Source: Candidatus Zixiibacteriota bacterium
Lineage (GTDB): Bacteria; Zixibacteria; MSB-5A5; JAABVY01; JAHJOQ01
Assembly: GCA_030631455.1 (NCBI GenBank)
Contig: DAOVLC010000031.1
Span: 1 to 9,378, forward strand
Length of the DNA stretch: 9,378 nucleotides
Direction: 5' to 3'
The notes below the pieces were generated by a model, which did not search any database, was not told where the DNA came from, and worked only from the letters and a program-made list of their open reading frames with translations. Positions 1-8,141 of the stretch are shown here, one piece after another (the first letter of the stretch is position 1; every line of letters starts with the position of its first letter). The translations under genes were made by a program, and so were the position numbers.

Positions 1-366
1 ATCAATGCTGTGGCTTCTCACCACGGCGATGTGCCGATGGAGACACCGTATGCGGTACTCGTTCAGTCCGCCGACGCAATATCCGGTTCGCGGCCCGGTG
101 CAAGGCGAGAGCCTCTCGAAGGCTACATTAAGCGACTGGAGAAGCTTGAGGAGATGGCGGACAGCTTCAAGGGTGTGGCGAAATCTTTTGCGATCCAGGC
201 TGGTCGCGAAATACGCGTAATAGTCGAGCATCACGAAATCGATGATGCCAAGGCCGGGATTCTGGCGTCTGATATAGCCATGAAAATACAGACCGAGATG
301 GAATATCCCGGTCAGATCAAGGTGACCGTTATTCGCGAGACGAGAGCGGTTGACTACGCTAAGTAG
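1..366 (+). CDS. rny: Ribonuclease Y, C-terminal 121 residues (5' end outside window)
   Basis: This is the 3' end of the gene for RNase Y, the membrane-anchored endoribonuclease that starts mRNA decay in many bacteria. The frame is open from base 1 and stops at TAG 364-366. Visible landmarks are HHGD (fragment residues 7-10), QSADAIS (22-28), whose Asp25 is probably the last Asp of the HD-domain H...HD...D metal signature, RPGARRE (30-36), [10 protein letters not shown], and the [12 protein letters not shown] stretch followed by the terminal segment ending RAVDYAK. These match the end of RNase Y closely. The membrane anchor, coiled coil, KH domain and the HD motif itself lie upstream, off the window. 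The family is usually about 510-520 aa. The gene is followed after 12 bp by a YmdB-family gene, a pairing seen in many bacteria. Nothing looks broken. Confidence 0.96.
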   Translation: MNAVASHHGDVPMETPYAVLVQSADAISGSRPGARREPLEGYIKRLEKLEEMADSFKGVAKSFAIQAGREIRVIVEHHEIDDAKAGILASDIAMKIQTEMEYPGQIKVTVIRETRAVDYAK

Positions 367-378
367 ATTGGTGTTTGC

Positions 379-1227
379 GTGAATATTCTATTCGTGGGCG
401 ATATAATGGGGAAGCCAGGGCGCTGGGTCCTCTCGCAATTGATTCGCTCGGTGAAAGAGAAGCACAAGATCGATTTCACCGTAGCGAACATCGAGAACGC
501 TGCGGGCGGCTTCGGACTCACTGAACCAATCTCCCAGAAAATCATGTCGTATGGAGTCGATGTGCAGACCTCGGGCAACCATATCTGGGACAGAAACGAC
601 ATATTCCTTTACCTCGAAGAACCCGAGAACAAAGTGATCCGACCGGCCAATTACCCATCCGGCGCTCCCGGTTTCGGATCATGTCTTTTTCAACTACCGG
701 ACGGCAGGAAGGTCGGTGTCATCAATATCGAGGGTCGCGTATTCGGCCGCAACATCGACTGTCCTTTCCGCACGATCGACGGCGAGCTGTCCCTAATGAG
801 AGATCAGGTAAAGATCATCGTGGTTGATTTCCACGCAGAGACAACCTCCGAGAAGCTGGCAATGGCACGCTATCTCGACGGCAGGGTCTCGATGGTGATT
901 GGGACTCACACTCATGTTCAAACGGCGGACGAAATGATACTTGAGAGAGGGACGGCATTTATCACCGATGTCGGGATGACCGGACCTCACAGCGGTGTGA
1001 TTGGAATGAAGACCCGACCTGTTCTGGCGAGGTTTCTGACCGGTATTCCTCACAGGTTCGCGGTTGCCTCGGACGATGTCAAACTCGCCGCAGTGGTTGT
1101 CGAGGTGGATGACGAGACTGGCAACGCGATTTCAATTGAGAGGCTAATGATTGACTTTGATGGCAAGCTGCCTGAGGGCTACACTATAGAAAGAGGAGGT
1201 GGGGTCGAAGATGGCACAGATTCTTGA
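379..1227 (+). CDS. ymdB: YmdB-family (TIGR00282) metallophosphoesterase
   Basis: Cytoplasmic dinuclear-metal phosphoesterase. The Bacillus subtilis relative YmdB hydrolyses 2',3'-cyclic nucleotides and affects biofilm and sporulation decisions; the substrate here is inferred from family. All expected metal or active-site residues are visible: Asp8 (GDIMG), Glu39-Asn40 (ENAA), Asn67-His68 (GNHIWD), His152 (DFHAE), His177 and His179 (GTHTHVQTAD). The family motif ITDVGMTGP follows. There is no signal peptide. The start is GTG at 379, giving MNILFVGD, the exact family N terminus. No good Shine-Dalgarno is visible (upstream is TTGGTGTTTGC), so translation may be coupled to rny, which ends 12 bp earlier. 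At 282 aa it is about 18 residues longer than the B. subtilis protein as I recall it. The extra tail (ERGGGVEDGTDS) is encoded by the stretch that also carries the folD ribosome site and start. Confidence 0.95.
   Translation: MNILFVGDIMGKPGRWVLSQLIRSVKEKHKIDFTVANIENAAGGFGLTEPISQKIMSYGVDVQTSGNHIWDRNDIFLYLEEPENKVIRPANYPSGAPGFGSCLFQLPDGRKVGVINIEGRVFGRNIDCPFRTIDGELSLMRDQVKIIVVDFHAETTSEKLAMARYLDGRVSMVIGTHTHVQTADEMILERGTAFITDVGMTGPHSGVIGMKTRPVLARFLTGIPHRFAVASDDVKLAAVVVEVDDETGNAISIERLMIDFDGKLPEGYTIERGGGVEDGTDS
1194..1199 (+). promoter_or_regulatory. Shine-Dalgarno for folD, inside ymdB
   Basis: AGGAGG lies 11 nt before ATG 1211. It decides the folD start: the alternative in-frame GTG at 1199 overlaps this site and cannot use it. 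The site lies within the last codons of ymdB, so the two genes are probably translationally linked. Confidence 0.8.
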
Positions 1228-2095
1228 CGGCAAGGCGACGGCAAAGCAGATTCGTACCGAGTTGAAGGCTATGGTCGAGCAATTGAGCGAGAAAGGGATA
1301 GTCCCGGGGCTCGCTGCTGTGCTGGTCGGGGACAATCCGGCTTCCGAGATATATGTGTCGAGCAAAGCAAAGGCCTGCGGTCAGGTCGGCTTCTATTCGG
1401 AAGTGATTCGTAAGCCGAAAGACATAAGCCAGGGAGAACTGAGCTCCCTGATTGCGGACCTGAATGGGAGGCCGGATATCCATGGCATCCTGATACAAGA
1501 CCCTGTCCCATCACATTTGAACAGCCTTGAACTGATTATGCTCGTCAACCCTCTCAAAGATGTAGATGGTTTTCATCCCGCCAATATCGGAATGATGCTG
1601 CTCGGACAACCTTCGTTTCTTGCCTGTACTCCTCTTGGAATCCTGGAGCTTCTTCGCAGGAACGGCATTTCTCCGTCAGGCAAAGAGGTCGTGATACTCG
1701 GGCGAGGGAACATCGTTGGAAAGCCGCTGTCTGTTCTGTTATCCCAGAAGTGGAAAGGGTCGAATGCTACCGTAACCCTGTGTCATACGGGCACTAAGGA
1801 TATCGCGTTTCATACGAGACGGGCGGACATAGTCGTGGCGGCGATGGGGAAGCCTGAGTTTCTGACCGGAGACATGATCTCCGAGGGCTGCATCGTCGTC
1901 GATGTCGGCATAAACAGAGTAGAAGATTCATCAAGGAAGAAGGGATACAGGCTGACCGGTGATGCGCATTTTGAATCGTGCGAGAAGAAGGCGTCATACA
2001 TCTCCCCTGTTCCGGGTGGAGTGGGCCCAATGACCATCGCAATGCTTCTGTCCAATACTCTGAAATCCTGCAAGCTGCTCAACGGAGTTCAGTAG
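1211..2095 (+). CDS. folD: Bifunctional methylenetetrahydrofolate dehydrogenase / methenyltetrahydrofolate cyclohydrolase
   Basis: Cytosolic enzyme interconverting 5,10-methylene-, 5,10-methenyl- and 10-formyl-tetrahydrofolate. It feeds purine and formyl-Met synthesis. With start ATG 1211 it is 294 aa, normal for FolD. The catalytic domain shows YVSSK (Tyr48, catalytic Lys52), IQDPVP (95-100, Gln96) and KDVDGFHP (116-123, folate-binding Asp119). The Rossmann part shows ILGRGNIVGKP (162-172), DIVVAAMGKP (206-215), VVDVGINR (229-236) and PVPGGVGPMTIAM (266-278). Two small departures from the usual text are Asp97 where QLPLP normally has Leu, and Gly166 where GRSNIVG normally has Ser. Arg165, associated in the human enzyme with NADP binding, is kept. 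The start overlaps the ymdB stop by 17 bp, indicating one operon. xseA, which often follows folD, is absent here. Confidence 0.96.
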   Translation: MAQILDGKATAKQIRTELKAMVEQLSEKGIVPGLAAVLVGDNPASEIYVSSKAKACGQVGFYSEVIRKPKDISQGELSSLIADLNGRPDIHGILIQDPVPSHLNSLELIMLVNPLKDVDGFHPANIGMMLLGQPSFLACTPLGILELLRRNGISPSGKEVVILGRGNIVGKPLSVLLSQKWKGSNATVTLCHTGTKDIAFHTRRADIVVAAMGKPEFLTGDMISEGCIVVDVGINRVEDSSRKKGYRLTGDAHFESCEKKASYISPVPGGVGPMTIAMLLSNTLKSCKLLNGVQ

Positions 2096-2232
2096 CCCAC
2101 TTGACCACATCGCGAGAGACTCTTTTATCTGGCTGAACTATCTTTTCCCGTAGAGTTATCACCGCAAAGCAGGGCTCTTAATCACCCTGTCGAAAATTAT
2201 TGGACAAATCTCACATATATGTTCACTTTCGC

Positions 2233-2262
2233 TTGACAACCTGGCCGTCAGGCATTTCTTAT
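2233..2262 (+). promoter_or_regulatory. Probable sigma-70-type promoter of the gdh segment
   Basis: A perfect -35 box TTGACA (2233-2238) is followed after 18 nt by TCTTAT (2257-2262), which matches TATAAT at 4 of 6 positions. Transcription would begin near 2269, about 40 nt before the chosen ATG at 2309. It lies in the 213-bp gap after folD, where a new transcription unit is expected. The rest of that gap (2096-2232) holds only a weak 5-bp hairpin (CAGGG 2170-2174 with CCCTG 2185-2189) and no convincing folD terminator. Confidence 0.55.
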
Positions 2263-2297
2263 GCGCACTATTTCACTTGCGGGATGTGGAGTTGCGC

Positions 2298-2302
2298 GAG
2301 GA
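2298..2302 (+). promoter_or_regulatory. Shine-Dalgarno deciding the first gdh start
   Basis: GAGGA sits 6 nt before ATG 2309. The longer in-frame ATG at 2261 has no ribosome site and overlaps the proposed -10 box, so 2309 is preferred. Confidence 0.75.
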
Positions 2303-2308
2303 TTGACT

Positions 2309-3634
2309 ATGCTGGATAAGAAAGAACCGAGCAAAAAACAGAAGCGAAAGAGGGGACGATTAGGTAAGCATTTCACCGATAAGGTGTCGGCGTTCGACAA
2401 CGCTATGACGCAGTTCGATCGTGCCGCCAACATCCTGAAACTCACCAAGAGCCAGGTGGCAGTTATCAAAGAGCCAAGACGCGTAACCGAAGTGAAGCTT
2501 CCCGTTCGCATGGATGATGGATCAATAGAGGTCTTTACGGGTTTACGAGTGCAGCACAATATCGCGCGTGGCCCTGCGAAGGGAGGGGTCAGATTTCATC
2601 CGGATGTTTCGGTTGATGAAGTAAAGGCTCTTGCCTTCTGGATGACCTACAAGTGCGCTGTTGTTGGAATACCTATGGGTGGTGGCAAGGGTGGTGTCGT
2701 AGTAGACACCAGAAAACTTTCTTTAGGCGAACTCGAGCGAGTTGCGCGCAGATACTTTGCAGAGATGATTGACCTCTTCGGTCCTGACAGCGACATACCT
2801 GCTCCGGATGTCAACACCAATCCACAGATAATGGCATGGTTCATGGACACGTATTCTATGCACGAGCGCAGACATGTTCCTGCTGTGGTCACAGGTAAGC
2901 CTCTCGAAATCGGCGGTTCGGCCGGACGTGTATCCGCGACAGCTCAGGGAATGGTGTATTGTGTCAGGAAAGCGTTTGAACATCTTAGCATATCGTTGGC
3001 AGGTGCGACGGTTGCTGTCCAGGGTTTTGGCAATGTAGGGTCGTATGCAGCAAAGCTGCTCAGACAGAGTGGATGCATCATTAAAGCGATATCAGATATC
3101 GATGGAGCATTTGTTTCTGACAACTGGATAGACGTCGATCTTGCAACGAAGCATGTTGAGACCCACGGAACGCTCAAAGGCTTTGATGAGACAGCTGGTG
3201 TAGAGAAGCTCGATGATCCGATGAAACTGCTCGAACTGCCGGTGGATCTCCTTATCCCTGCGGCGCTCGAAAACCAGATCACAGGGGAAAACGCGCACAA
3301 TGTGAAGGCACCGGTCATTGCAGAATGTGCCAACGGTCCTTTGACACCGGAAGCGGACGAGATATGTGAGAAGAAGAGAGTTTTCATCATCCCCGACATT
3401 CTCTGCAATGCAGGTGGTGTTACAGTTTCGTACCTTGAGTGGGTGCAGAATAGGATGGGGTACTACTGGACAGAGGAGCGCATTCTCGACGATTTGAAGC
3501 GCATGATGGAGGACTCATTTGCGAAAGTACTTCAAACAGCTCTCGCGTACGAGGTGCCTATGCGCACTGCGGCGTTTATAGTGAGCATTGAACGTGTAAC
3601 CGAGGCCGCTGAGCTGAGAGGCCTGTACGCGTGA
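2309..3634 (+). CDS. Glu/Leu/Phe/Val dehydrogenase family, glutamate dehydrogenase of RocG/GudB type
   Basis: Predicted hexameric glutamate dehydrogenase: L-glutamate + NAD(P)+ + water to 2-oxoglutarate + ammonium. With start ATG 2309 it is 441 aa. Substrate domain: AKGGVRFHP (Lys91), TYKC (Lys115), PMGGGKGG (catalytic Lys127) and IPAPDVNT (Asp167). Nucleotide domain: GGSAGRVSATAQG (202-214), VQGFGNVG (237-244) and SDIDG (262-266). It closes with ANGPLTPEAD, PDILCNAGGVTVSYLEWVQN (Ser374 at the position that binds the glutamate side-chain carboxylate in Clostridium symbiosum GDH) and RGLYA. The Lys and Ser set favours glutamate over leucine, phenylalanine or valine. Relatives RocG/GudB are catabolic and NAD-linked; the coenzyme here is not certain from the sequence. 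The first 20 residues are very basic (KKEPSKKQKRKRGRLGK) and extend about 17 residues beyond RocG. A second, different GDH follows at 3811. Confidence 0.92.
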   Translation: MLDKKEPSKKQKRKRGRLGKHFTDKVSAFDNAMTQFDRAANILKLTKSQVAVIKEPRRVTEVKLPVRMDDGSIEVFTGLRVQHNIARGPAKGGVRFHPDVSVDEVKALAFWMTYKCAVVGIPMGGGKGGVVVDTRKLSLGELERVARRYFAEMIDLFGPDSDIPAPDVNTNPQIMAWFMDTYSMHERRHVPAVVTGKPLEIGGSAGRVSATAQGMVYCVRKAFEHLSISLAGATVAVQGFGNVGSYAAKLLRQSGCIIKAISDIDGAFVSDNWIDVDLATKHVETHGTLKGFDETAGVEKLDDPMKLLELPVDLLIPAALENQITGENAHNVKAPVIAECANGPLTPEADEICEKKRVFIIPDILCNAGGVTVSYLEWVQNRMGYYWTEERILDDLKRMMEDSFAKVLQTALAYEVPMRTAAFIVSIERVTEAAELRGLYA

Positions 3635-3639
3635 ACTAC

Positions 3640-3646
3640 GGAGGAT
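3640..3646 (+). promoter_or_regulatory. Strong Shine-Dalgarno before the 38-codon ORF
   Basis: GGAGGAT begins 5 nt after the first gdh stop and lies 6 nt (8 nt counted from GGAGG) before ATG 3653. It is the strongest ribosome site between the two gdh genes. Confidence 0.6.
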
Positions 3647-3652
3647 ACTTCA

Positions 3653-3769
3653 ATGGCAAATGGGCAACGATCGGCAGAGAGACTGGCGCGGTTGCGAACA
3701 GTGTTGCCCCGTCTTGTTGCCCTATGTCTCTTTAAGCAGAAGAGCTATTGCAAAATACTCACGGGATAA
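3653..3769 (+). CDS. Small hypothetical ORF, 38 aa, between the two gdh genes
   Basis: The ORF runs ATG 3653 to TAA 3767-3769. The product begins MANGQRSAERLARL, continues through a short hydrophobic stretch (VLPRLVALCLF) and ends in KQKSYCKILTG. It is strongly basic (Arg and Lys rich, with no Asp and a single Glu) and has two cysteines. I recognise no family. In its favour are a near-ideal Shine-Dalgarno and a position inside an apparent gdh transcription unit, 18 bp after one gene and 41 bp before the next. Against it are its size, the lack of a homologue I know, and the possibility that it is the 5' stub of a decayed gene or a leader whose translation affects the next gene. An amphipathic helix (ERLARLRTVLPRLVAL) could be drawn, but this is only inference. 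Confidence 0.4.
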   Translation: MANGQRSAERLARLRTVLPRLVALCLFKQKSYCKILTG

Positions 3770-3798
3770 AGGCCCATTACTGTTAATGACATTCGTAG

Positions 3799-5154
<1,356 letters not shown>

Positions 5155-5178
5155 CACATCCCGTGAGTATTCTCTAAT

Positions 5179-5216
5179 GTAGGCGGAACGACTATTGTTG
5201 TTCCGCCTACTTCTTT
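5179..5216 (+). terminator. Rho-independent terminator after gdhA
   Basis: An 11-bp perfect stem, GTAGGCGGAAC (5179-5189) with GTTCCGCCTAC (5200-5210), extends inward by three more pairs, one a G-U, to give 14 bp around a TATT loop. TTCTTT follows. It sits 24 bp after the gdhA stop. It may also stop readthrough from the convergent minus-strand gene. Confidence 0.85.
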
Positions 5217-5316
5217 GGCGGACAGTGCCGCACTTCCCGTGTGCTTAGATTCCCGTAGAGTATCGGTTTGGTGTATACACTTTGCATTCATTCTAATGCT
5301 ACGGTACACTATGCGA

Positions 5317-5342
5317 AAGCGCCAGGCTGATACCTGGCGCTT
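5317..5342 (-). terminator. Hairpin terminator candidate for the 874-aa secreted protein gene
   Basis: A 10-bp perfect stem, AAGCGCCAGG (5317-5326) with CCTGGCGCTT (5333-5342), closes a 6-nt loop. It lies about 35 bp beyond the stop of the minus-strand gene. Read on the minus strand the stem ends in TT and is followed by TCGC, so the U tract is poor. The 5211-5316 stretch between this hairpin and the gdhA terminator shows nothing else I can support. Confidence 0.5.
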
Positions 5343-5376
5343 CATTGATCTGCTTGGTCCGCTCAGGAACGGATAC

Positions 5377-6447
5377 TCAAAGGATGATCACCAGCTTTCC
5401 TACGTAGTTGCCCCATGCTGACTCAATGGAGTATATGTATATGCCGCTTGCAACCAACTCGTTGTTGCGAGACCGCATGTTCCACCGGGCTCTTGAGTCA
5501 GTGTCGCTGAACAGGCTGTTCGGGCCATGATCGAGTTCCTTGACCAGATCACCGCTCAACGTGTAGATTTTTATCAAACACTCGTATGGCAGGTTAATGA
5601 AATGGACCTTTCGCTCATGGTCGTAGAACCCTGATCTGCCGGGATCTTCGTAACCAGCATCCCAGTATCTGCCATCACCAATGTACGGGTTAGGAAATAC
5701 CTGCGGTTCCAGCTTCTCGGCGACCACGACTGACGCGTCGTTCATGGCCCACACTTCCACTACGTTTGCAAGAGGCGAACTCTCCATTGATGCCAGATTG
5801 TTGGTGAAGTCGCCGAAGTCGAACGTCGTAACGGAGAAGTACCACGGAATCGACGTAAGAATACCGTCAATGCGGTACTCATACTCGTAATACTTGTGGT
5901 AGTATATAGAGTCGTCGGTTAATGGATTATAGCCTTTGAACCAGTTCATGCTCGTAAGCGTGTCGTCAATATCAATATCGGGAGTGACATCGCCTCTCTC
6001 TATCTCTTCGATGAAACGCTTGTGAATGCCCGTGCTCTGGCTGATTACGGCGCCGTCTCGCCAGCCTTCGATTGACTGGTTCCAGTCAACCGGCTCGAAA
6101 CAATAGATGTTCTCATCATCACCTTCACCCGGCCAACCACCACCTACTTCATCGCAAGCACTGTCGCAATCGCACGGATATTCGTCGGGGTTGAAGCTCT
6201 GACCATATATTGTTGTTAACGAATCGAGGGTCAGAGGCAGTTCTCTGGAGATCCACCTATTCAGGAATATATCCCAGTGGAACCTCTTGTAGTCCATGAA
6301 GTCGCGCGACTCCAGGAGCGACATGGCGTGTGCAGTCTTCAGCTTTCCCATGTAGACTTTGTATCCTTCGAAGTCGGCGACTTTTGTGAATGGATCGATT
6401 GCCGTCTCCGATATAAGCCCGTTCCATCGTAATGTTACCCCACCGAC
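5377..6447 (-). repeat. Paralogous duplicated segment, copy 1 (partner 8335-9378)
   Basis: The last 356 codons of the complete secreted protein align end to end with the visible part of the upstream paralogue at 8335-9378, with about three short gaps. DNA similarity is visible as well: CGAAGTCGGCGACTTT occurs in both. Divergence at many positions makes this an established tandem gene duplication rather than an assembly artefact. How far the similarity extends N-terminally cannot be seen. Confidence 0.85.
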
Positions 6448-8001
6448 CTCGGTCATATATCTGAGCACAGGTGGGGGTGGGGCGGTTGCCCCTCGAAAAT
6501 CGGGCACTCCGTCACCGCGGTACCAGAATGAGTCTATGACCACGACAAGAGGATTCAGTGAAACCGTATCCTCGATTTCCCAGAAATACCCGAAGAAGCC
6601 ATCCTCGTCGGTATCGACTCCGGGGTTGTCATAGACCCAGGACGCCCACACGGCATTGTCGGCGATATCCGTGAAGTCGAGCGCTGCGTAGAATGCGTCG
6701 GGATCCTCGAGTTGTACCATGTAATGCTCGTTGGCGGTAGGATCCTTGTGCAACGCCTCACCTGCCACATAGGAGCATGTCAGGTTGAGAGAATCGAACG
6801 CTTCAATGTCGAAAGGTCCGAATGACAGCACGTATCGGGTATCTCCGCCGTTCGCTATCGAGTGTGCCACCGGAGCCGGTGGAAGCCAGCCCTCGTCAGA
6901 CAGGTCAAGGGCCGAGTATATCTGGTTGTAGTCCCGCTCGCCATTTGACAGCATATAGTACTTGTTCTTGTCACCTTCCGGAGTTCCCTGTCCGCCCGTG
7001 CCGAAGTTGCGCCTCGTAGCGTCAGCCATCGGTCCCCAGTCGAAGACCGGGTTGCCCTGACCCTGAAACCAATTGAACGAGACTTTCACCTGGCCCGGCG
7101 CCCGCATCACTGTCGTCCCCATAACACCGGTTACGCTGGTATAATCATATAGATGTGTCTCATCGTTCGGGTCGCCGTCCTCGTCACAGATATATGTGAT
7201 GTTTACCGTGTCCCTGTGCCCATGACCGACGCGGGAAGGCATGGTCTCAAGAAACCCGCATATGTCGTCGGTGTGTCTGTTTGATTCGTGGGAAATGTGA
7301 CCCACATCGCCGTCAGAATAGATTCCGAGGTAGAGATTCTCGATCTTATCCACCCCGATATTCTTAATGAGAAAATCGAGTAAGATAAAGTCCTGCGCGT
7401 AATCTACACTCCATGAATACGATCTCTGAGTAATCTCGATATTGATCGGAATATGCGCCCGGCCAGTCCAGTCAACTCCGACCCAGTTCCGCGCTGTCAG
7501 TGTGTCTGTGTAGACTGCGATATAGTCCAAGTCCGAGACTGCATCCGGATGATAATAAGGGTCTGAGGGCCTGGTCGAACGCCTCTCTATGCCGCACGAC
7601 GGATCGGCGCACGGCCACATCTCATTGTTCGCTTGCCAGCCATCGGCACCCACCGACACCAATGTGTCTTCACCGACGACCGCGCCAATCCACAGCGCGC
7701 CCTGGAAAAGATACTCGACCTCGGAGCCGGCCGGAAATTCGCCCGATGGCGCGATTTCACCTGTCTCACAATCATACTGACCACCCATCTCGCTTCCGAA
7801 GAATCCCCAGTTGGAAATGCACAGCAGCAGGTTATTGTACTTGTGCACGCAATTCTCGAAATTCGGGGTTCCTGTGATCATAGGTTTGAATAGGCCGTCA
7901 GAACCGCGAGGGTCAACACCTCGGTCAGTTCTGGCCTCGGCAATGTCTGTGAGAACGATCGGTAAGAGCAATAGCAATACAACGGCTGTTATCTTCCGCA
8001 T
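5377..8001 (-). CDS. Large exported protein with split fibronectin-like region and FlgD/T9SS-like C-terminal domain
   Basis: This is an 874-aa protein of unknown function. A signal peptide is clear: MRK, a Leu/Val-rich core (residues 6-17), then a likely cut after AEA (21-23). Residues 24-505 are an unrecognised domain with NWGFFGSEMGGQY, EFPAGSEVEYLFQGALWIGA and acidic Asp/Gly loops, one reading DTDEDG (463-468), like a calcium loop. A proline linker (ATAPPPP, 505-511) leads to a fibronectin-III-like region from about 512 to 750. Its beginning (VTLRWNG, FEGYKVYMG) and end (YEYEYRIDG, YFSVTTFDFGD, ESSPLANV) are separated by a long insertion with a Cys cluster (PCDCDSACDE). Residues 766-874 (EPQVFPNPY...IKIYTLSGDLVKEL...GIYIYSIES...GKLVIIL) form a FlgD-Ig or type IX sorting-like domain, suggesting export across the outer membrane or surface attachment. 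Such proteins recur in FCB-group genomes, as I recall. A truncated-by-window paralogue lies directly upstream. Confidence 0.88.
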   Translation of the reverse strand: MRKITAVVLLLLLPIVLTDIAEARTDRGVDPRGSDGLFKPMITGTPNFENCVHKYNNLLLCISNWGFFGSEMGGQYDCETGEIAPSGEFPAGSEVEYLFQGALWIGAVVGEDTLVSVGADGWQANNEMWPCADPSCGIERRSTRPSDPYYHPDAVSDLDYIAVYTDTLTARNWVGVDWTGRAHIPINIEITQRSYSWSVDYAQDFILLDFLIKNIGVDKIENLYLGIYSDGDVGHISHESNRHTDDICGFLETMPSRVGHGHRDTVNITYICDEDGDPNDETHLYDYTSVTGVMGTTVMRAPGQVKVSFNWFQGQGNPVFDWGPMADATRRNFGTGGQGTPEGDKNKYYMLSNGERDYNQIYSALDLSDEGWLPPAPVAHSIANGGDTRYVLSFGPFDIEAFDSLNLTCSYVAGEALHKDPTANEHYMVQLEDPDAFYAALDFTDIADNAVWASWVYDNPGVDTDEDGFFGYFWEIEDTVSLNPLVVVIDSFWYRGDGVPDFRGATAPPPPVLRYMTEVGGVTLRWNGLISETAIDPFTKVADFEGYKVYMGKLKTAHAMSLLESRDFMDYKRFHWDIFLNRWISRELPLTLDSLTTIYGQSFNPDEYPCDCDSACDEVGGGWPGEGDDENIYCFEPVDWNQSIEGWRDGAVISQSTGIHKRFIEEIERGDVTPDIDIDDTLTSMNWFKGYNPLTDDSIYYHKYYEYEYRIDGILTSIPWYFSVTTFDFGDFTNNLASMESSPLANVVEVWAMNDASVVVAEKLEPQVFPNPYIGDGRYWDAGYEDPGRSGFYDHERKVHFINLPYECLIKIYTLSGDLVKELDHGPNSLFSDTDSRARWNMRSRNNELVASGIYIYSIESAWGNYVGKLVIIL

Positions 8002-8007
8002 AGTAAA

Positions 8008-8013
8008 CTCCCT
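8008..8013 (-). promoter_or_regulatory. Shine-Dalgarno of the 874-aa protein gene
   Basis: On the minus strand AGGGAG is placed 6 nt before ATG at 8001. It supports this start, which also gives a well-formed signal peptide. Confidence 0.75.
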
Positions 8014-8112
8014 ATATTGAAAAGACTATGAATTTCCATCCTCATTCCACCAAAACGACGCGAGCAAAGCCATATTCCCATCTATAGGGACGAGCATCGC
8101 GCCGAATCATCA

Positions 8113-8141
8113 AATTTAAACAACCGCGTTTTCGTTGTCAA
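8113..8141 (-). promoter_or_regulatory. Probable sigma-70-type promoter of the 874-aa protein gene
   Basis: On the minus strand TTGACA (8141-8136) is separated by exactly 17 nt from TAAATT (8118-8113), which matches TATAAT at 4 of 6 positions. The start of transcription would fall near 8106, giving a leader of about 105 nt. The complete copy can therefore be expressed independently of its upstream paralogue. Confidence 0.6.

Noticed and set aside
2170..2189. Possible folD terminator (CAGGG with CCCTG)
   Set aside because: It has only 5 bp of stem, a 10-nt loop and an A-rich rather than T-rich tail.
2261..2308. Longer start for the first gdh (ATG 2261)
   Set aside because: There is no Shine-Dalgarno, it overlaps the proposed -10 box, and the added residues resemble nothing in the family. 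ATG 2309 has GAGGA at 6 nt.
2944..3408. 154-codon open frame on the minus strand inside the first gdh
   Set aside because: It is fully antisense to strongly conserved GDH codons, its product is low-complexity Ser/Pro rich, and it matches no family. It is a codon-bias shadow.
5215..5421. 68-codon open frame on the plus strand between the convergent genes
   Set aside because: It begins immediately after the gdhA terminator, spans the opposite-strand hairpin and overlaps the end of the secreted-protein gene; the product is not recognisable.
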